Shown here one piece after another: positions 34,901 through 46,802 of a stretch of DNA of 64,000 nt. The notes below the pieces were generated by a model. That model did not search any database, was not told where the DNA came from, and saw only the letters and a program-made list of their open reading frames with translations. Position numbers and translations under genes: made by a program. The DNA is from Bolinopsis microptera. Lineage: Eukaryota; Ctenophora; Tentaculata; Lobata; Bolinopsidae. The stretch is taken from contig NC_087075.1 in NCBI RefSeq assembly GCF_026151205.1, forward strand, positions 13,901,628-13,965,627, given 5' to 3'. The number at the start of each line of letters is the position of its first letter. Position 1 is the stretch's first letter.

Positions 34901-37900
34901 TATTTTTTTCCGCCAAAAGTGATCGAATTGCATGAAACGTGGATAAAAATGCCTTGCAGAAAAATTTCGAAGATTTTTAGATTGAGGAATACTAAAATCA
35001 TCAATATTTGAAGTTGGAGTTCAGTAAATCTCGACATATTTTAGTAATTAGGAATAGCTTAGCGGAAAGGGCTGGACCTGAAAAAGGTTAACCACACAAT
35101 ATTAGAGTTTCGTAACTAATTACAATACAGCTTTATCAAATTCCACATAAAGAAACAGCACAAAAGGACCATTTAAGATCGAACCGATTTTACCTGCTGT
35201 ACTATCATTTTATTGATTTCAATGATCAAAACCTCTGTCAATCTTGCCAATCTATACCGGGTATCTGAATGTACCGGACCTCTTATTTACCTCTATAATT
35301 AGACCCAGTTGTGCAAGAAATGCGATTTCTCACAGGGGTTTCTTTAAACTGTGCACTTTTTATCACTCTCGCAACTCGCAAGAGGCCTGGTATTATAGGG
35401 GGGGTATAGGAAGCGAGTGTAAATATACCTTCCATCATCCATTGTGGCTTTTTTGTATTGTGAATGTGCATGCCGCTTCGTTTGCTATGCCATATACCTC
35501 GAATAACCCCCATATGTCATTGCCAGGGTCGGGATAGAGCTGGAGATAGCATTGAAAAGTTGCTAGAAATAGCTAGATTTAGAGTAAACTGGTGGTAGCT
35601 GGGTGGTGCTAGCATGGATGTAGCAGAACGTAGCTACACGGGGTTTCATTGGAGTTGGTTATTTTAATGGCCAAAGAGTGCCGGAACTAAAGTTACTTAA
35701 GATTGCAGTTTAAGGGCAGTGTAAACCACGGTGTAGTCAGGGACACAGAGCTACAGTGCAGGAGTACTGCAATAGAACAGTGCAAGTGATACAGTCTGCA
35801 ACAGTAAAACGCCGACGAAGCTAGACTTAGAGTGAACTGATGGAAGCTGGGTGGTGCTAAAATGGAGGTAGCAGAACGTACTACATGATGAAAACAGGAA
35901 AACTAAGGCTGGTTGAGACCTAAAAAGATGTGAATCTGTCCTGATAGATCCAGTGAAGAGCGAGTAGCGAAGAGTTTGATCACTAACCTAAAGCTCTAAA
36001 GAAGAAGAGGGCTAAAGAGACTCACTTTGATCAATAAATCCGGTACGGCAAGGTCTGTAGCCTTGATAAGAAGATACCATGAAGTAATTCATGCAGAAAA
36101 GTCGATTTATATAAAGGGTTTCGTTGGATCTAAAAAGGGTGGGTCAGTCTCTCTGTTTTCATAAGATTCTGATGAAATGCTGTTAAGCTCAGGACGGTGA
36201 TCTTAATAGGTCGGATAGCTGTATCTGGTTGCTTCCAGCCCACCCTTGTCGCTTGAAAATAAGTTCTCACCCCACCTCTTCCAAAAATACAGTTACCAGA
36301 GCAGGAAACTCTTCTTCCTCCTCTTCTTTCAACACAAACACAATCAGGTTCCAGCTACTCTCCTCCTCTGCAGCCACAATCTTATCTCCTTCTTCGGAGT
36401 TTTACTGTTGCAGACTGTATCACTTGCACTGTTCTTTTGCAGTACTCCTGCACTGTAGCTCTGTGTCCCTGACTACACCGTGGTTTACACTGCCCCTAAA
36501 CTGCAATCTTAAGTAACTTTAGTTCCGGCACTCTTTGGCCATTAAAATAACCAACTCCAATGAAACCCCGTGTAGCTACGTTCTGCTACATCCATGCTAG
36601 CACCACCCAGCTACCACCAGTTTACTCTAAATCTAGCTATTTCTAGCAACTTTTCAATGCTATCTCCAGCTCTATCCCGACCCTGGCAATGACATATGGG
36701 GGTTATTCGAGGTATATGGCATAGCAAACGAAGCGGCATGCACATTCACAATACAAAAAAGCCACAATGGATGATGGAAGGTATATTTACACTCGCTTCC
36801 TATACCCCCCCTATAATACCAGGCCTCTTGCGAGTTGCGAGAGTGATAAAAAGTGCACAGTTTAAAGAAACCCCTGTGAGAAATCGCATTTCTTGCACAA
36901 CTGGGTCTAATTATAGAGGTAAATAAGAGGTCCGGTACATTCAGATACCCGGTATAGATTGGCAAGATTGACAGAGGTTTTGATCATTGAAATCAATAAA
37001 ATGATAGTACAGCAGGTAAAATCGGTTCGATCTTAAATGGTCCTTTTGTGCTGTTTCTTTATGTGGAATTTGATAAAGCTGTATTGTAATTAGTTACGAA
37101 ACTCTAATATTGTGTGGTTAACCTTTTTCAGGTCCAGCCCTTTCCGCTAAGCTATTCCTAATTACTAAAATATGTCGAGATTTACTGAACTCCAACTTCA
37201 AATATTGATGATTTTAGTATTCCTCAATCTAAAAATCTTCGAAATTTTTCTGCAAGGCATTTTTATCCACGTTTCATGCAATTCGATCACTTTTGGCGGA
37301 AAAAAATATTTTCAAATTTTCAAACTTTTTTTTTGAAGTCTCGAAAAAAAATTTTAAGTGGAAAATTTTTGAAGTTTTTCTAAAAACTACATTTCTCCGT
37401 GTTTCAAACGATTTCAATCATTTTGAGCCAATAAAAAATTTTCACTTTTTTTGGTGATTAACTAATTGGTAATTATCCAATTAGCTGATTGTCCAATGTA
37501 AAAATTTTTGATACAAAAGTTTTACTCCTTGATAAGATAAACATTCTAGGTTAATTTTCAGCCTTCTACGACGTTCACAACTAAAGATATTTGGCAAACC
37601 AGAAAAGTGGTACAAAGGTGGTAAAAAGTGGTAAAAGTGGTGTTTCCGTTGAGATACAAAATTGGCAACAAGTCTAATTATGTTCGTAGGGGTCCTAACT
37701 ACCATATTCCGTTGAGAAATCCTTGTGAACATTCAAATCCAACGGAACCCTTAAATCGACCACTTTTCCCCTTACTAATCTGAACTCTTCAAGTATATCT
37801 TATGGCTAAAAGTGCCCGGAATTCCTTTGTGGACTGGTTTGTAATCTTCACTCTGAATTAACGGGTCGTTCACATATTATGTAATCAGCCGAGGGGGATG

Positions 37901-38229
37901 GGGGTTTTCGAATGATTTGTAATTTTGACACAATAGCTATGTGTAAAACTGATATTAATTTTTCCAAAAAGTGATTACGTAATATGTGAACGACCCCTAA
38001 GTTCATTTCAATGACAATGCAATGGGTATACAAAATTGGTTACTGGTTAAAATATTTAAGTAACACAGTAGTGGTGAAATATCAGCCATTGGTCCTAGCG
38101 ACTAATCCTGTAATAATGCTATGTTGTAATTTTAATTGATCACAATTTATCTGCAGCGGATTATTAAAATATAAGGACACTTACTTTTAGGAGAGGTACC
38201 AACAAGATGAAACAAATAAAAATGAGCAT
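31937..38229 (-). CDS. Inorganic pyrophosphatase copy B, with leader peptide, split by a foldback element
   Basis: Second family I pyrophosphatase. Coding segments on the minus strand: 38229-38185, 37852-37778, 34441-34387 (the last two are one exon cut by a transposon), 34192-34091, 33794-33640, 33379-33234, 33024-32921, 32421-32283 and 32129-31937. Counting the duplicated GAT once, they give 336 residues with matching phases. Landmarks: [71 protein letters not shown]. Catalytic positions look complete. The first exon encodes [15 protein letters not shown], which resembles an ER signal rather than a basic mitochondrial presequence. It has two introns fewer than copy A. As assembled, the transposon breaks the frame, so this allele should be null unless the element is removed. 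Confidence 0.82.
33837..33944. repeat. 108-bp near-perfect palindrome
   Basis: Two 54-base arms, CATAAATTGAACTTATGTTA at the outer left, with no spacer and its centre in ACTAGT at 33890/33891. Only one mismatch pair. Lies in the intron between copy B exons that code [11 protein letters not shown] and GVNTLRYVS. Confidence 0.92.
34442..37777. mobile_element. Foldback transposon with 1.4-kb inverted arms
   Basis: A 3336-bp element with arms at about 34442-35815 and 36397-37777 that are near-identical inverted copies around a unique core of about 580 bp. Termini read TAGTAAGGGGAAAAGTGG at the left and its complement at the right. Flanking ATC (34439-34441 and 37778-37780) is a 3-bp target duplication; removing one copy restores the pyrophosphatase reading frame exactly (SSD followed by GVPISP). 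The arms differ by small indels, for example 12-13 bases absent near the left end. No transposase is evident. The matching 97-codon frames in the two arms (35244-35537 and 36672-36965) have no recognised domain. Confidence 0.93.
37863..37996. mobile_element. Small inverted-repeat element (MITE) next to a splice acceptor
   Basis: 134 bp with 23-bp terminal inverted repeats, one mismatch: GGGTCGTTCACATATTATGT at the left and its complement at the right. Its edge is only 10 bases from the acceptor of copy B exon 2. A diverged relative lies at 16829-16983 and partial relatives near 47620-47655 and 48430-48500. No clear target duplication. Confidence 0.85.
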
Positions 38230-39317
38230 AATGTATCTGCAAGCATCAACTACTCATCTCTGTGCTTATAAATGCTACGGAGACAATGAGATTACGAAGT
38301 CATTCATCTATGAAAAGTGGTAAGTGCCTATGTTAAAATCTTTCGCAAAAGTGATAAATCAATGACTAGAACCAGCTACATTTGTAAACCAATGAGTTTA
38401 CATCTGATAACATTATCAAAAAAAAGACAATAGTAAAATTCCCTTAACAGCCAGATGTTAGAATATGTGATTCAAAGGGATATATCGCAGACAATTGCAT
38501 TAAGATTTCATGGTCCGGTCCTGACCATTTCAAAGTACATACACAATTAGGATACAAATGTGATTATTACTTCATTGCAGTGGTGTAACGAAGGGCCCCC
38601 GCGTTGTCCTTAAGTACTAGCAAAAAGTTTTATTTTGGACCGAATAAAAGTTCTTAACTTTCGAAAACTAAAATAAATCCTGTCTTTAATAATATGTAAT
38701 GACAGGTAAAGTACTGGAAAGAGTTTATACTAAAACACAAATGTTAATTTTGCAGTTTAGTAATACAAATCGGTAATGTTTAGTAAAAACGACCTCTAAC
38801 GAAACGATTTGTACGTCTTGTTGTAACACAACAGTAAGGAGCCCTCTCATGGGATAAGTCCGCATGAAATATTTAAAATTGCATCAGATTTATCAGTCAA
38901 TTCAGTAATTTATAATTATAATTTCCTTGGAACAAGAAGAAAATTCTACCCGCTGTGGCACTAAGTTGGTTAACTTAATCTTATTTTAGCAGTACATGGT
39001 AAATATATTCTTATCATTATTTATTAGACACCTCTTATCACGTAATTAAACCTTCGTCCCTTACCCAATTAGCAATATATTATCAAAGCTTAATTAGTTT
39101 ATAATGCATGATAACGTATTTTTTTAAATATACTAGCAGGAACCCGTCTAACCCTATAGTGGTGTCAAGACTCAAGAGACTATAATAATTATTATCTATT
39201 TAATTCTCGGTTTTTGACACCACTTGGGGGTCCACATTTTGGGCATTAAAATTCTTATTCTTTCTCTGAACATGCTGAACGCCTAATTTTTTTAGGACGG
39301 TAGAGTATTAAATGTTG

Positions 39318-39357
39318 CATAGGAATACAAGGAATACAAGGAATACAAGGAATACAA
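39318..39357. repeat. 10-bp tandem repeat, four units
   Basis: Four copies of AGGAATACAA in a row. Confidence 0.85.
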
Positions 39358-40481
39358 ATTTAAAATCTTTAGTTACAATAGTAACTGTTAAGATAATAAC
39401 AATATCATATGATTTAAATTTATTATATTATATAACTTTAACTAAAGTGAAAAATAAAGATTTTGACAATAAATATTTTGTTTACAGTCGCCTTGGTAAT
39501 GCTGTAATGCTTGAGCCAGGTCACTCTGCACTCATTGTTGCGCGAAAAGAAACAGCGCTGGTACAGTGATGTTTAATGTTCATGTACTGGCCAGAGAGTC
39601 AACGAATTTCTTGCGGTTGTTAAAACACGTAGTGGCAAATCTAGCAACGACTCTCGTGATGGACTTGACTTTCGTTCGTGATTAATTCAATGATTTCACT
39701 GTTGTTGCTGATGAGTTTGAGAACGTATATGATCTGAAAATATGAGGCAAAACAGATTAAAAATGACAAAGTTATCAAGCATTTTCTGTATCTCGTTAAC
39801 AAAATTGACTGGGTGATTATGTGACACCGTGACACGACACCTTAATTGGGCACCCTTAAAAATTCCCATAATGTTTAACGGAGTGGTTAACGCGAACGGG
39901 TTCACCTAATCACGTGGTTAGGTAAACCGATCACCTGATCACACGTAATGAATAAACTCGTTATGCTTCATATCTCGGTCATCTGAGAAGCTACAGTTCT
40001 AATTTTTAAAGGACAAACGTAATTCGAATGGCCAAACACAATTCAATAAAATTTAGTTCGATCCGACTATCCAAACTATCAAATAAATGCAAAAATGAAC
40101 CTTCATTTGAAAAAAATGATCTTGAATATTTTTCGATTTGACAAATTCCTCGAACCAGTGGTGGTAGTAAGTCATACCAGAAAGAATTATTTCAATTGGG
40201 CAATCAGTGACTGAGCTATTAAGGCCAACGTATGCCCACTGACTTTTGGCCCACCCTGTATATAATATATCGTCTCGCTTTCTATATAGTAAGATACTTT
40301 ATATTTCTTTTCGAACTTATACATAATAATAATACTGAAACATTATTCTTCCAAACAAACAAATTGCCAACAGTCAGTACCAAATTTAAAATCTCTGGGA
40401 CCAATTAATGAACATGGTTACTCTTCATCAATAACAAAGTTTCAAGTTCATGGAAGACAAAAGAAACAAATAATCGCATAA

Positions 40482-40864
40482 TCCGTACAGACTCAACTCT
40501 GCACCCGTGTCAATATGTTCATTATATGCAAGCCTCTTGATTTATAATCACCGAGTCTAGTAATTGTTTAAGAGAGTTCTCTGGCAGTTACGAAACTCGA
40601 GAGACTGTGGGATACTGAAGGGAAAGGAAGCAGTTCTAACGAGCTCTTCTCAAACACAAGGATATAACTTGTGAACTCGGCTAGTATATATGAAACATTT
40701 GTCATGGAGTTGTAGAGGGAGTTATGTGCCTCGCCGGGCTAAAGTAGTGGATGACCTTGATGTACGGCAAGTTAAACAAGGATCTGAAACTACTAGGTTC
40801 CGTACAGACTCAACTCTGCACCCGTGTCAATATGTTCATTATATGCAAGCCTCTTGATTTATAA
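40482..40864. repeat. Pair of identical 66-bp direct repeats 251 bp apart
   Basis: The 66-mer starting TCCGTACAGACTCAACTCTG occurs at 40482-40547 and, identically, at 40799-40864. The arrangement could be a small terminal-direct-repeat element (TRIM-like) or a local duplication. No coding capacity. Confidence 0.85.
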
Positions 40865-41429
40865 CTCCCCATATTCCATCAGTTTCTACAGCACAACCAA
40901 AACCTATCTTCTGAGGATTATCTCCCAAAGATTTCTTGGTGTTGAACAGCCTATTAATCATATTGTAGCATTTAGTTTAGAAAAAAGGGTGATATTCAGT
41001 ATCCTAGTGGTCAAAACGTCCATGTAAATTTTCCGAGGGGAAACGTATCAATGCAAGGGGATTTGGACAACATGTGAAAGAAATTGCAAGTGAAGTAAAG
41101 CAAAGTAAAAATTGTGACATCACATCATTACACATGATGTTGATATTCAGTTACTTATTTATATCATTATGGAACATACTCATGGGAATATGGAAAATTG
41201 GGAGTTAGATCACTATATTCGCACTTGTTTCTTTTTTGATAAAGATGTAACGAGGTTAAATTTTAATGATTTTTATTTTTATTTTCAGAACATTCTTGCA
41301 TTGCACATTATTTTTTAATTTCTTTATTCTTTCTTTTCTTTAACACCTCACAGCAAGTAGACCAAAGTGGCTTTTGCATTGTGAAAGGTGTATCAACTAC
41401 CCGCCAAAGCAGTGGGTTGGGAGTCCCCC

Positions 41430-41431
<2 letters not shown>

Positions 41432-41454
<23 letters not shown>
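41432..41454. repeat. Poly-T tract
   Basis: Run of about 23 T. On the minus strand this is a poly-A run downstream of the reverse-transcriptase fragment. Confidence 0.8.
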
Positions 41455-41463
<9 letters not shown>

Positions 41464-41563
41464 ATATATCCTGTCATCACTCCTGGAGTAATGGATATTA
41501 TATGTTTATTTCAATAAATATAATAATCAATAAATTACAATAGAAACTTGTCTTCTTTTCAGC

Positions 41564-43625
41564 TCACTCTTCTGAAACCTCTTCCTCTACATTCTCAGCC
41601 TCATCATCAACTTCATTATCTTCATCATCAACATCATCACCCCTGTCTTCATCGTTGGTGGTGTGTGCAAGATTTAGGTCCAGTTCGTCAACAGGTATTG
41701 CTTTCTCATAATACCGTCCTCTGTGTCCTCTCACTGCAATCAATACTGTCTTAAGTAGCTCAAACCTCAAACGACGTCTTAGATTTGCCATAATGAGGCT
41801 TTTGTCCTGGCTGGTCTTGGCTGCCAGAAGTGTTGCTACTCGTTTAAGGAACATGGTAGCCTGTGGGCCCATACCTCCGGTGGTCGAGAATACGAGGCCA
41901 TTGCAGGTTCCTTTTTCAATTTGTACACAGCGATCTCCATATTTCCTTTCTTTCTCTCTCTCATGCTTGCTGTACATCTTTGCTGGGGTGTTGTGGTTAG
42001 CGTTGGATTTGGCTCCGGGGTGTAAAACCCTGATATCAAAAAATGCCATCTCCATTGGTGACCACAAACCTCTAGCTGCTATGTCGAGCCTTGCCCCATC
42101 ATCCAGAATGGTACCAGGGCGAAGGCTTTCTCCAGTGCATGGCTGGAGTGTGGGCTCTACAACAACCTCATTACAGATTTTTTCAAGAATGCTTGCAACA
42201 GTGTCTCTCAGTCGGTTGTGTCTGCTGTTGACAAAGCCTCCTTTCTTGCAAATAAGAATGTGGTTGTAGGTGTTATCTTTGCCACAAATGCATTTCTTGG
42301 CTATGTTGGCAATGGGTAGTGCATATCTCAATGCTATCGCGTCTTTGAACCCTCGCTTGTTCAAGACAAAGCCGTACTTCTCATAGGGAAGTCCGGTCAG
42401 CCAGCTTGATGCACCTTTTTCACATGCATGTGGGATCTTCTTGCTGATCGAAGGTGGAAGATCGTTCATCAGCTGGTTTTTCAGTGACTCATACCTCTTG
42501 GCATTAGAGGAAAACAAATTTTTTTTTTTAGGAAAACAAATTTAAATTTTGGTATTTATTAATAACAATCAAAACATATCATATCATAAAAATAAAGCCG
42601 CGCGTTGGTTGACTGCCTCAGTAAGGTGAATAATATAAGCTCGATGGTGCCCTGCGCATTTATAGAACCTCATGCGGCGATCACATGATCATGAGGACCT
42701 GTGAGCGCCAAATTTAATTTAAAGTTTTTAGAAATCATACATCACTACGAGTTACTCATGCTTTTTTAATTTTTATAGGAGTGTAGATTGTCAGGTATTT
42801 CATTCATTCATACTTAGTCGGTTTAAAGCTGTTATATTTATGTTTAGAACTCACTATTGTTTAAACTATGAAAGCAGAACGGAGGTAATGGACAATGTAC
42901 CGACGACAATACCAAGGACCCGAGTGCCACAGGCTAATGGCAGACTTGACTGCTTTCCCAGCCTCTCTGTTGGTATTGAGAGTGGTGTGTTGCTTCAGGA
43001 TGTGGTCTGTAAGCTGCTGGTTAGCCATGAGTGAGTTCTTGTACTCATTATCAGCAATTTCTACTGGATTGATGATAGCTAGTCCACCTAACTTGGCTGG
43101 GAGGGAGAACAGGCTGCGCTCAAAGTTGGACCTAATTGTGTGTCCTGTCATGTTGGGAATGAGAAAATTCCTGATCTTGTCCTCAATCGGCTGCAAGTTC
43201 ACTGCTATGTCAGGGGTGGTCCTCATCAGGAAAGACCATCTGCGGGAGGAGCCGTAAACAAAAGCGGCGTAAGCAAGGTGTGGCTCATGCTGTGCAATTG
43301 ATGCCAATCCCTCGATCTCTTCTATCCATTCAGCACATTTGGCTTGGATAAACTTATTCTTTCCAGACTCTGTACCAATAAAGGAACCCAGGTAACGACA
43401 ACCTTCGGTGGTGATGTTAAGGTCGGGGAAGAGAGACTTGGCTTCCTCTTGATACTCCTCTTTAACTATAAGCCAGGTCTTGGAAGGTTTGGGAAAATAG
43501 CCATAAACGGGGCCAGATGCCTGTAGGGTATCCCACCAAATCTTCAGGGCTTTAAGCCTTCCTGCTGCTCCAGAATCATCTGCAAACCATATGTGTTTAG
43601 CAGCTTTGTTGGAGGGCTTATTTAC
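41564..43625 (-). pseudogene. Reverse transcriptase C-terminal half, 5'-truncated and interrupted
   Basis: Part of a retrotransposon polymerase, family not assigned. Reading down the minus strand from about 43625: the catalytic motif HIWFADDSGAAG (43550-43600), then KIWWDTL, GPVYGYFPKPSKTWLIVKEE and ITTEGCRYLGSFIGT. The next frame, 43307-42861, holds ASIAQHEPHLAYAAFVYGSS and LPAKLGGLAIINP. About 340 bases (42520-42860) that do not fit follow. The C-terminal frame, 42517-41564 (317 residues), has EKGASSWLTGLP, LRYALPIANIAKKCICGKDN with a CxC...H...C finger-like cluster, RLDIAARG and STTGGMGPQATMFLKR, ending in a long Asp/Glu-rich tail. N-terminal RT motifs are missing. Confidence 0.8.
42520..42860. 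other. About 340-bp insertion in the reverse transcriptase fragment
   Basis: AT-rich sequence separating two parts of the same protein. The lower boundary shows a short direct repeat, AGGAAAACAAATTT, at about 42509-42522 and 42530-42543, on either side of a T run. Probably a later insertion. Confidence 0.45.
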
Positions 43626-46600
43626 CTCCGGAGTCCTTTATAGTAGAGGCTCTTACGGGCTTTGTCTGCTAGATACACTAAAATCACCAGACCCATCTTA
43701 TAAGACGTATTTTTGACCGTAGAATCGATTAAAAGTGGTTAGAAGTGTTTAAAATGATGGTTACCCTGGTTTTATTTTGAAAAACCGATTTTTGGCCCCA
43801 AAATGCCATTTTTTGAGTGAGGTTTTTAGAAATTTTATTTCGACAGTTAACTTCAAGTGAAAAAAGCTAGATATTTTTGGGTTTTCTTGTTCATTTTTAT
43901 TTGCCGCACTAGTTAATACCAATATAATAGGCATACACAAGAGATTAACTGGTCAAAATAAAAAAAAACCTCCCAAAAAAAAATGTTTTTTTGCGCGCCC
44001 ATTTTATTTCCGGCTCTTTAACCCACCCACAATGAAATCTTTTTTTTGCCCGACAAAGTGTTTTATACTGTTTCAATTAATACTATTTGAAGTTTTTCCA
44101 AGCGTAAAAAAATAAGTTTTTGAAAGCGGAAGAAAAATTATATTTTCGGTTTGGCTGAGCACTTTGAAATTTTTTATAATAAATCGATCGCTATACCGTA
44201 AGATTGTTAGTAACCCGTTACCTGAAACCTCATTAAGTTGTTTGTAACCGGTAGAGTTTGTCCTATTCTGAAGTTCATGCCTTAATTTCATATAATATTG
44301 TTTAAAAACAGCACAGTAAAGTGATTTATAATTCTAGAGCTTCGTCACTGGCCATTTCTATATACTTCAATGTTATATTGTTGAGAATACTTTACTATAC
44401 TTTGCTGATTTAACCTTTTGTAATACAATTTCACCAGTTAGTATTGCATTGCATATATACTATTTGGATTAATAATTCATATGCGCTTGTGGGTATGAAT
44501 TAACTTTTGGGTTCACAATCAAACAATAAAATTCTACTGTTTGGTACCCTTACAAGATTAATTTATAAACTTTTTACAGGAATGCCGACTTAAACCCCCT
44601 CATCCATCACCATTTCCGTGTTTACTGTTGGATGTGAGGAACCCAAACCACAACCTGAAGTATTGTAAAGGTACCCTTTCAGTACATAAATAGAGCAATT
44701 TAAATAATATAGATTAGATACTGCTATCTTCTCAATGCAATTGTGGAATACATGTCAGGAACAACCTGACTTAAACCCCCGCAACCTCACTCATTCTGTT
44801 TGCCTTTGTATATGAGGAAAACACACCACAAATGGAGAAATGTAAGGCACTCTTCAGTACACACAAAATAAGCACAGCAAATAATATAGATTAGTTGCTG
44901 CCTACTTCTTAACATGAATTTTATTTTATTTATAAATATATTAAGTAAATGTCAGGAATGCCTGACTTAAACCCCCTCCTCCATCACTAAATTTCGAATA
45001 AATGATAGATGCTGCATTGAATACATGAAGAATTATCAATCGTTTTGAGCAATCATTCCCTTAAGCTCCCCCAATTCTTGATTGTTTCAAAAATTAGTTC
45101 AAAACACAATATGTATTGTTTAGTTACATCTTTGCTTGTTATTTAAGCCATTTCATCTCAAGTAGATTCAAATAAGTTTCTGCAATTCTGATATTATGCG
45201 GAACAAACTTGACAATCACCATTAGAAAGAAGGTGACATGTTTATGGACCCAGAACTAGCTAGACAGCTAGACTCGGTGTAAATGGCAATCACTTCCATG
45301 ATTTCTCTGATGAAAGAAGCTTTGTGTGGTTGTTAAAAGACTCGATCCGCCAAGCGCATGCAGAATAAATAAGACGAATTAGATCCGACATTATTTGGAT
45401 AACAATGAAAACTCAAATGTATGATTTTAGGCTAAATTACCATAATTATTATAATTTATAAATACAAGGCTGACAAATGTTTCATTCACAAAATGTATCT
45501 GAAATAATGTAATTTAACTGAATCTTAAGCTGTCAAAAGCTTTGTTAGATGATGTTTTCGATGCTGTATAAGTTGAAAAACCTTTGATGATGAGAGTACA
45601 TTGAACAAACCACACTAACAATACAACATTCCAGCTTGAAACGAAATGATGGAGTTTGAACGACGCCTGTTTATCGAAACCTCCATCATACAACCCTTTT
45701 CAAACTATGGCAAGGTTAATAATGAAATGAAATGAAATACTACTACTACTTTGTCGGAACTAAGTTCCGATCTACGCCAGAATAACCCCCTCCATATATC
45801 CCTGTCCCGCTTCAGAGATCAACAGTTTCCCTTTTGATTTTGTCCCAATTTCCTTCAGTAACATAGACAAGTAGGCTTTGGTCTTGTCCGGGCCACTTGC
45901 TGTGCTCTACAAGTGCATAGGTTTTCCATAAGACAAAATCACTGGCAAGTAGCTCAGATGTCTGATGCAGTGTCCCCGCCAAGAGTTAGTCTCCTCGCTC
46001 GTAACTTGTTTGACAGCCTTGGTAGCTACCATACAAAGTTTTATATTGCTGAACCTTGTCCTTCATGAGATACCCAGCACCATACCATAGCATCTTTGTG
46101 AGACGGCCGGCCCAATACAAATGATAATAAATTATTTTTTATCACCTTATATCAACAATCAAAATTAAAAACTATGGACTATATCACTCGATTAAGATAT
46201 GACATATTCAGCAGCGCTACTCTAGTATTGGGTACATCCTTGTCCGTCGCTAACAAATATTACCACTTCTGATATAATAATGTTTTTTTGTGTCCTTCTT
46301 GGCTCAGCATGGCCTCCAGCTCAAATTCTATGGGTGGGTGCAGCTTGGCGCATGGTGGGGGGGGGGGGGGGGGGTATGAAGCCCCTGGGAAAATTTTGGA
46401 ATTTTACTCTCCTAAACAGTATTTTAATATCTCCAAAACAGTCCTCAATTGATTAGCAGAATCAATTGACCCTTAGTTTTTTAAATACAAAATTTGACAA
46501 TTTTGAGAGAACATTTTCAATCGATTGCTGGTGCAACACCCTTTGGGTGGGTGCGCACCCCACCCGAACCTACACTGGACCATGCTTGCTTTTGGCTATC

Positions 46601-46780
46601 TGTTTCATTTCCAAGACCAACCGCTGATGGATAACTCGATCTTTCAGGTGATCGATCTGGAGAGATGAAAACATTCTTATGAGTCATCACACAGTCTCAG
46701 CTTTTTGGCATTTACTAAGATCTGATGACGGTTAAAGTTTAGTATATCTAGCGAAACTTTGACTGGTCTAGTCTGTTGGC
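43626..46780. other. Gene-poor repeat-derived region
   Basis: No supported gene. Holds a three-unit diverged tandem repeat (see next entry), an AATGAAATG tail followed by sequence that may be a decayed retroelement end (45715-46110), and a G run of about 21 (46358-46375) inside a short repeat that ends near 46580 (GGGTGCGCACCCCACCC). Confidence 0.45.
44578..45000. repeat. Diverged tandem repeat, about 180-195 bp unit, three units
   Basis: Units begin at about 44578, 44755 and 44951 with CAGGAATGCCTGACTTAAAC-like text followed by CCCC and a C-rich stretch. Units 1 and 2 also share AATAATATAGATTAG. Units are diverged, and the third is partial. Confidence 0.75.
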
Positions 46781-46802
46781 TGATTTTCTCCCATCCATAT
46801 AG

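Larger units (their letters stand above)
38230..41500. other. Gene-poor region upstream of pyrophosphatase copy B
   Basis: About 3.3 kb with no supported gene. It should include the promoter of copy B. Contains a short AGGAATACAA tandem repeat (39318-39357) and the duplicated 66-mer described separately. Confidence 0.4.

Noticed and set aside
35244..36965. Matching 97-residue proteins in the two foldback arms
   Set aside because: Their identity follows from the inverted repeat itself, and the sequence has no recognised domain; the frames may be fortuitous.
34442..37777. Foldback element acting as a precise new intron
   Set aside because: Using its donor-like and acceptor-like ends would leave four extra bases and create an in-frame TAA.
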